Source: Bacteroidota bacterium (GTDB lineage Bacteria; Bacteroidota; Rhodothermia; Rhodothermales; UBA10348). Taken from it: DNA of 9,498 nucleotides. Position 1 is the first letter of the stretch, and each line of letters starts with the position of its first letter. A program made the translations under genes and the position numbers. The stretch covers positions 1 through 9,498 of the forward strand of contig JAHEEH010000043.1 in NCBI GenBank assembly GCA_024640835.1, given 5' to 3'. Of this stretch, positions 6,814 to 9,498 are shown piece by piece. Under the pieces are notes generated by a model. That model ran no database searches and was not told the origin of the DNA. It saw only the letters and a list, made by a program, of their open reading frames with translations.

Positions 6814-7287
6814 TCCCATCCGCACGTCCGTCTCGAATCGTTCCCCGTTCACGGAGTAGCTCGCCGTGATCGGGCCTGCGTGACGCAGCGTGGCCGCGGC
6901 CGAACAGTACTTCTCCACACTCAGCTTGACCGCCCTTTCCACGCGACGGGCCTCGATCTCGCCCGTGAGTTCGAAATGCATGTGGAATGCGAGGTAGGGC
7001 GAAGGGACGACTCCACGGGCGCGAACGCCGGTCACCAGGATGCGGAGCGAGTCCACCCGGCTTCGACTCTTTCCCAGTATCGAGGCGACGTCCACCCCGC
7101 TGCACCCTGCAAGTCCCATGAGCACAAGCTGCATCGGCCCCGCGCCCCGCGCGACGCCGTCTTCCCGGGCCGTGGCGTCATCCACGTGGACCTCGAATCC
7201 GTCCGCGTTGCGTGCGACGAAGTGGAACGCATCATCCACACGTTCCAGTTCGACCTTGATTTCCCGCATGCCGTCCTGTAGTTCCAT
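6802..7287 (-). CDS. OsmC/Ohr-family protein
   Basis: A 161-residue small cytosolic protein of the OsmC/Ohr fold, a family that includes thiol-dependent (organic hydro)peroxidases acting as dimers. Both hallmark cysteines are present: Cys62 in LAGCSGVDV on the central helix, and Cys128 in SVEKYCSAAATL. The GAGP segment before the first cysteine (48-51) and the RAVKLS...KYCS helix match the YhfA-like OsmC branch better than Ohr proper, so peroxide detoxification is plausible but not shown. It is the last gene of panB-surE-osmC; ATG 7287 lies 5 bases after the surE stop. ATG 7269 (155 aa) is an alternative, with AGGA just upstream and an N-terminus nearer to some relatives; a TTG at 7317 would overlap surE and is less likely. 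The gene converges on the GH13 gene. Confidence 0.9.
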   Translation of the reverse strand: MELQDGMREIKVELERVDDAFHFVARNADGFEVHVDDATAREDGVARGAGPMQLVLMGLAGCSGVDVASILGKSRSRVDSLRILVTGVRARGVVPSPYLAFHMHFELTGEIEARRVERAVKLSVEKYCSAAATLRHAGPITASYSVNGERFETDVRMGPDA

Positions 7288-7292
7288 TCCGC

Positions 7293-8078
7293 TCAGTGTT
7301 TCTCGGTCCAGGTCCAATCGCGCAGAGGCACGATGTGCTCGTGCGCCGTCATGTCGTGGTGGATGGGAGTCACCGAGACATAGCCCGCGTCGATGGCTCC
7401 CAGGTCCGTGTCTTCTCCTTCATCCAGGTTCACGAATTCACCGGTCAACCAGTAGTACGGTCGATCCAGCGGATCCCGCCGCTCGTGGAACGACTCCTCC
7501 CACCGAGCCTTCGCCTGTCGCGTGACGCGGACTCCCAGGATCCGGTCGTAGGGAAGATCGGGAATGTTGACGTTCAACAGGATTCCGGGCGGCAGACGCT
7601 TCTTCAGCACGGATTCGGCGATGCTCCGGGCCACGAGGCCGGCCGCCTCGAAATCGCCACCGCGCCAGCGGCACAGGGAAACCGCCACGGCGTCTATTCC
7701 CAGGATGGCGGCCTCCGTGGCGGCGCTCACCGTCCCGGAGTAGATCACGTTCACGGCGGTGTTCGGTCCCTGGTTGATGCCCGACACGACCAGGTCCGGC
7801 ACACGCGGCAGCAGCTTGTCGATCGCGAGCTTGACGCAATCGGCCGGAGTCCCGGTGACGGCATGGGCCGGAATCGAACCCGAGGGACCACGGAAGGGCC
7901 ACGGGAACGCACGGACGGGATCGCGGACGGTGATGGCGTGGCCGACGGCCGACTGCTCGTGCACCGGTGCCGCGACACGCACCTCCCCGAGGCCGTCCAT
8001 CGCCGCGGCAAGGGCGGCGATGCCCGGCGCGTCGATCCCGTCGTCGTTGCAGACGAGGATGAGCGGCTTGTCCGGCAC
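7293..8078 (-). CDS. surE: 5'/3'-nucleotidase SurE
   Basis: SurE is a metal-dependent acid phosphatase that removes phosphate from nucleoside 5'- and 3'-monophosphates (and short polyphosphate in some species); it is linked to stationary-phase survival and salvage. The 261-residue protein begins with the signature [13 protein letters not shown]. Metal ligands are Asp12, Asp13, Ser43 (HEQSAVG) and Asn102 ([11 protein letters not shown]), equivalent to D8, D9, S39 and N95 of Thermotoga SurE. The GTGSA-like loop appears as [11 protein letters not shown], and the C-terminal [11 protein letters not shown] is also typical. The length is normal for the family. The GTG start at 8078 places the NDD motif correctly; GAGGAG lies 12 bases upstream inside panB, with the panB stop 3 bases away, so the two are very likely translationally coupled. 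Confidence 0.95.
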   Translation of the reverse strand: MPDKPLILVCNDDGIDAPGIAALAAAMDGLGEVRVAAPVHEQSAVGHAITVRDPVRAFPWPFRGPSGSIPAHAVTGTPADCVKLAIDKLLPRVPDLVVSGINQGPNTAVNVIYSGTVSAATEAAILGIDAVAVSLCRWRGGDFEAAGLVARSIAESVLKKRLPPGILLNVNIPDLPYDRILGVRVTRQAKARWEESFHERRDPLDRPYYWLTGEFVNLDEGEDTDLGAIDAGYVSVTPIHHDMTAHEHIVPLRDWTWTEKH

Positions 8079-8081
8079 GAC

Positions 8082-8918
8082 TCAGTAACTCTCCTCGTCC
8101 GTGGGAAACGCGCGGTCACGCACGTCCTCGATGTATCGCTGCACCGACTCGGCGATGGCCCGGTCCAGGTGCGCATACCGTCGCACGAAGCGGGGGTTGA
8201 AATCCGTCGACAGCCCCAGCGCATCGTGGGTGACGAGTACCTGCCCGTCGCAACCCCCGCCGGCTCCGATGCCGATGGTCGGTATCGACAGGCTCCGGGA
8301 GACCTCGGTGGCCAGCGCGGCCGGGATCTTTTCGAGCACGATGGCGAAGCAGCCCGCCCGCTCGAGCAGGATCGCGTCCTCACGAAGCCTGTCGGCTTCG
8401 TCATCTTCCTCCGCCCTCACCTTGTAGGTCCCGAACCGGTAGATGCTCTGCGGGGTGAGTCCGAGGTGCCCCATCACGGGAATGCCGGCCTCGAGCAGTC
8501 GCTCCACGGACGGCACGATGGTCTGACCACCCTCCAGCTTCACCGCGTGCGCCCCGGACTCCTTCATGACCCGGATGCCCGAAGCCAACGCCTTCCGGGA
8601 GTTGCCCTGGAAGGACCCGAACGGCAGATCCACGACCACGAGCGCCCGCTGCACCCCGCGCACCACGCACTGTGCATGGTAGATCATCTGCTCCAGCGTG
8701 ATCGGCAGCGTGGTCTCATGGCCCGCCATCACGTTGCTCGCCGAGTCCCCTACCAGCAGCACGTCTATTCCGGCCCCGTCGAGAATGCGCGCCGAGGTGA
8801 AGTCGTATGCCGTGAGCATCGCCACGGGAATCCCGGCGACCTTCATCTCCTGGAGCGTCTGCGTCGTGATACGTTTGACGTCCAGAACATCGGATACCGT
8901 GCGGATACGCGTGCTCAT
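8082..8918 (-). CDS. panB: 3-methyl-2-oxobutanoate hydroxymethyltransferase
   Basis: PanB transfers a hydroxymethyl group from 5,10-methylenetetrahydrofolate to alpha-ketoisovalerate to make ketopantoate, the first committed step to pantothenate and CoA; it is a cytosolic (beta/alpha)8 barrel. The 278-residue protein has [11 protein letters not shown] (35-45), the Mg ligands Asp58 (LLVGDS), Asp97 (VVDLPFGS) and Glu129 (VKLEGG, with Lys127), Glu196 (IVLEK), and the C-terminal [16 protein letters not shown] stretch. These correspond to D45, D84, E114, K112 and E181 of E. coli PanB. The start at ATG 8918 fits the family N-terminus; the frame stays open to 9023, but that would run through the promoter and terminator. 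No good Shine-Dalgarno precedes the start. It is first in an operon with surE and the osmC-like gene. No panC is visible in the window. Confidence 0.95.
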   Translation of the reverse strand: MSTRIRTVSDVLDVKRITTQTLQEMKVAGIPVAMLTAYDFTSARILDGAGIDVLLVGDSASNVMAGHETTLPITLEQMIYHAQCVVRGVQRALVVVDLPFGSFQGNSRKALASGIRVMKESGAHAVKLEGGQTIVPSVERLLEAGIPVMGHLGLTPQSIYRFGTYKVRAEEDDEADRLREDAILLERAGCFAIVLEKIPAALATEVSRSLSIPTIGIGAGGGCDGQVLVTHDALGLSTDFNPRFVRRYAHLDRAIAESVQRYIEDVRDRAFPTDEESY

Positions 8919-8943
8919 TTCGGCGCTCGAATTGCAGTGAGGG

Positions 8944-8974
8944 CGAATATACCGATCGGGCGCACTGCCCGAAA
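8944..8974 (-). promoter_or_regulatory. Candidate promoter of the panB-surE-osmC operon
   Basis: On the minus strand, TATATTCG (8951-8944) matches seven of the eight letters of the Bacteroidota TAnnTTTG -7 box. A TTTC (8974-8971) lies 19 bases upstream, where the -33 TTTG would be expected. The start codon at 8918 is about 25 bases downstream, giving a short leader. The spacer contains a small inverted repeat, CGGGC/GCCCG (8957-8971). The -33 part coincides with the T-run of the skp terminator. Confidence 0.5.
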
Positions 8975-9010
8975 AAACGAGAGGCGGGCACCTGTCCGGA
9001 TGCCCGCCTC
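8972..9010 (-). terminator. Intrinsic terminator of the skp-like gene
   Basis: A perfect 10-bp stem, GAGGCGGGCA (8981-8990) with TGCCCGCCTC (9001-9010), encloses a 10-base loop. On the minus strand it is followed by TCG and six T residues (8977-8972). It lies 22 bases after the stop of the skp-like gene and has the classical form of a Rho-independent terminator. Confidence 0.9.
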
Positions 9011-9032
9011 CGTCCGGCGCCAAACGCCGAAA

Positions 9033-9498
9033 TCAGTTCTGGGCTGCGTCCTCTTCCGAGATCTCGATCCCGAGCGCCTTCGCGATGTCGAGGTTGATGT
9101 TGACGACGCGGTCCTCGTTCACGTACAGGAGCGTCGGCGAGCGAAGCACCATGTCCAGCCCCTTCTGGGCCGCGATGTCATCGATCACGGCCTGAACCCG
9201 GTCGAGAAGCGGCGCCATGAGACGCTGCTCGGTCGCCGCGAGCTCCTGGTCCTGGGCCGCCGCAGACTGCTGCAACTCGGTCTGACGCGTCGCGAGCTCC
9301 CTTTCACGCTCGACGCGGCGCTCGGCCGTCAGGAGGGGCTGCTGCTTCTGGTACCGGTCAACGGCCGCCTGGAAGTCCTCGGCCATGGCCTGGAGCGCCT
9401 CCTGGCGTGTCTGAAACTCGCGCTGCAGTTCCGCCTGTACATCCTTGTATTCGGGCATGTAGCCGATAATCACTTCGGGATCCGCGTACCCGACGCGG
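9033..9498 (-). CDS. OmpH/Skp-family periplasmic chaperone (5' end off window)
   Basis: The C-terminal 154 residues of an OmpH/Skp-type protein; members hold unfolded outer-membrane proteins in the periplasm on their way to the BAM complex. The frame is open to the right edge, with RVGYADPEVIIGYMPEYKD near the edge, matching the start of mature Skp (a GYVD-like strand). The signal peptide and start are therefore outside the window, and the GTG at 9473 is internal. The middle is a long Gln/Glu/Arg/Ala-rich coiled-coil arm (from about 9440 to 9200), followed by the C-terminal helix-strand unit with GLDMVLRSPTLLYVNEDRVVNIN. The acidic tail ends EEDAAQN. Such genes usually sit just downstream of bamA, which would lie beyond the right edge (inference). 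An intrinsic terminator ends the transcript. Confidence 0.88.
   Translation of the reverse strand, partial: RVGYADPEVIIGYMPEYKDVQAELQREFQTRQEALQAMAEDFQAAVDRYQKQQPLLTAERRVERERELATRQTELQQSAAAQDQELAATEQRLMAPLLDRVQAVIDDIAAQKGLDMVLRSPTLLYVNEDRVVNINLDIAKALGIEISEEDAAQN

Noticed and set aside
8957..8971. Small hairpin CGGGC/GCCCG next to an A/T run, read as a second terminator
   Set aside because: On the minus strand the T-run precedes rather than follows the stem; on the plus strand it is followed by A residues and no gene ends there.
8919..9023. Upstream extension of panB to 9023
   Set aside because: It would cover the candidate promoter and part of the skp terminator, and adds residues not found in PanB; ATG 8918 fits the family.
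1..9498. CRISPR arrays, insertion sequences, integrase or attachment site at the tRNA, toxin-antitoxin pairs
   Set aside because: No regularly spaced repeats, transposase or integrase motifs, or duplicated tRNA 3' end were seen; the tRNA is flanked by ordinary genes on both sides.

Overview
The window is G+C-rich bacterial DNA with tightly packed genes: nine protein-coding genes, one tRNA gene, and no sign of mobile elements, CRISPR arrays or phage genes. An OmpH/Skp-type periplasmic chaperone, a lipoprotein signal and a Wzx-type flippase point to a diderm (Gram-negative) cell. Shine-Dalgarno sequences are weak or absent before most starts, and two intergenic regions carry a TAnnTTcG element resembling the Bacteroidota -7 box. 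With the style of the Skp-like protein, this makes me lean towards a high-GC Bacteroidota relative such as Rhodothermia. That placement is an inference; another high-GC diderm phylum is possible.

Left part, plus strand (1-2294): the end of a surface-polysaccharide locus. A Wzx/O-antigen-type flippase, probably cut by the left edge, overlaps by ATGA a predicted lipoprotein of the endonuclease/exonuclease/phosphatase (EEP) fold. A minus-strand tRNA-Gly(GCC) follows, with a near-consensus sigma-70 promoter on its right and a hairpin terminator on its left that abuts the EEP stop codon.

Middle, plus strand (2632-6795): folD (one-carbon/tetrahydrofolate metabolism), an MscS-type mechanosensitive channel 29 bases later, and a secreted GH13 pullulanase-like alpha-glucan debranching enzyme whose start lies 47 bases inside the channel gene. 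The three are close enough to be one transcription unit, although their functions differ.

Right part, minus strand (6802-9498): reading leftwards from the right edge, a skp/ompH-like gene truncated at its 5' end has a strong intrinsic terminator. Then comes a compact operon panB - surE - osmC-like with gaps of 3 and 5 bases. It combines pantothenate (CoA) biosynthesis, a stationary-phase nucleotidase and an OsmC/Ohr-fold thiol protein. The operon converges on the GH13 gene with only 6 bases between stop codons.

Most of this is recognisable housekeeping and envelope biology. I see no convincing undescribed system. The points most worth checking are the divergent GH13 enzyme, the unusual gene pairings, and the regulatory sequences around the tRNA and panB promoters.
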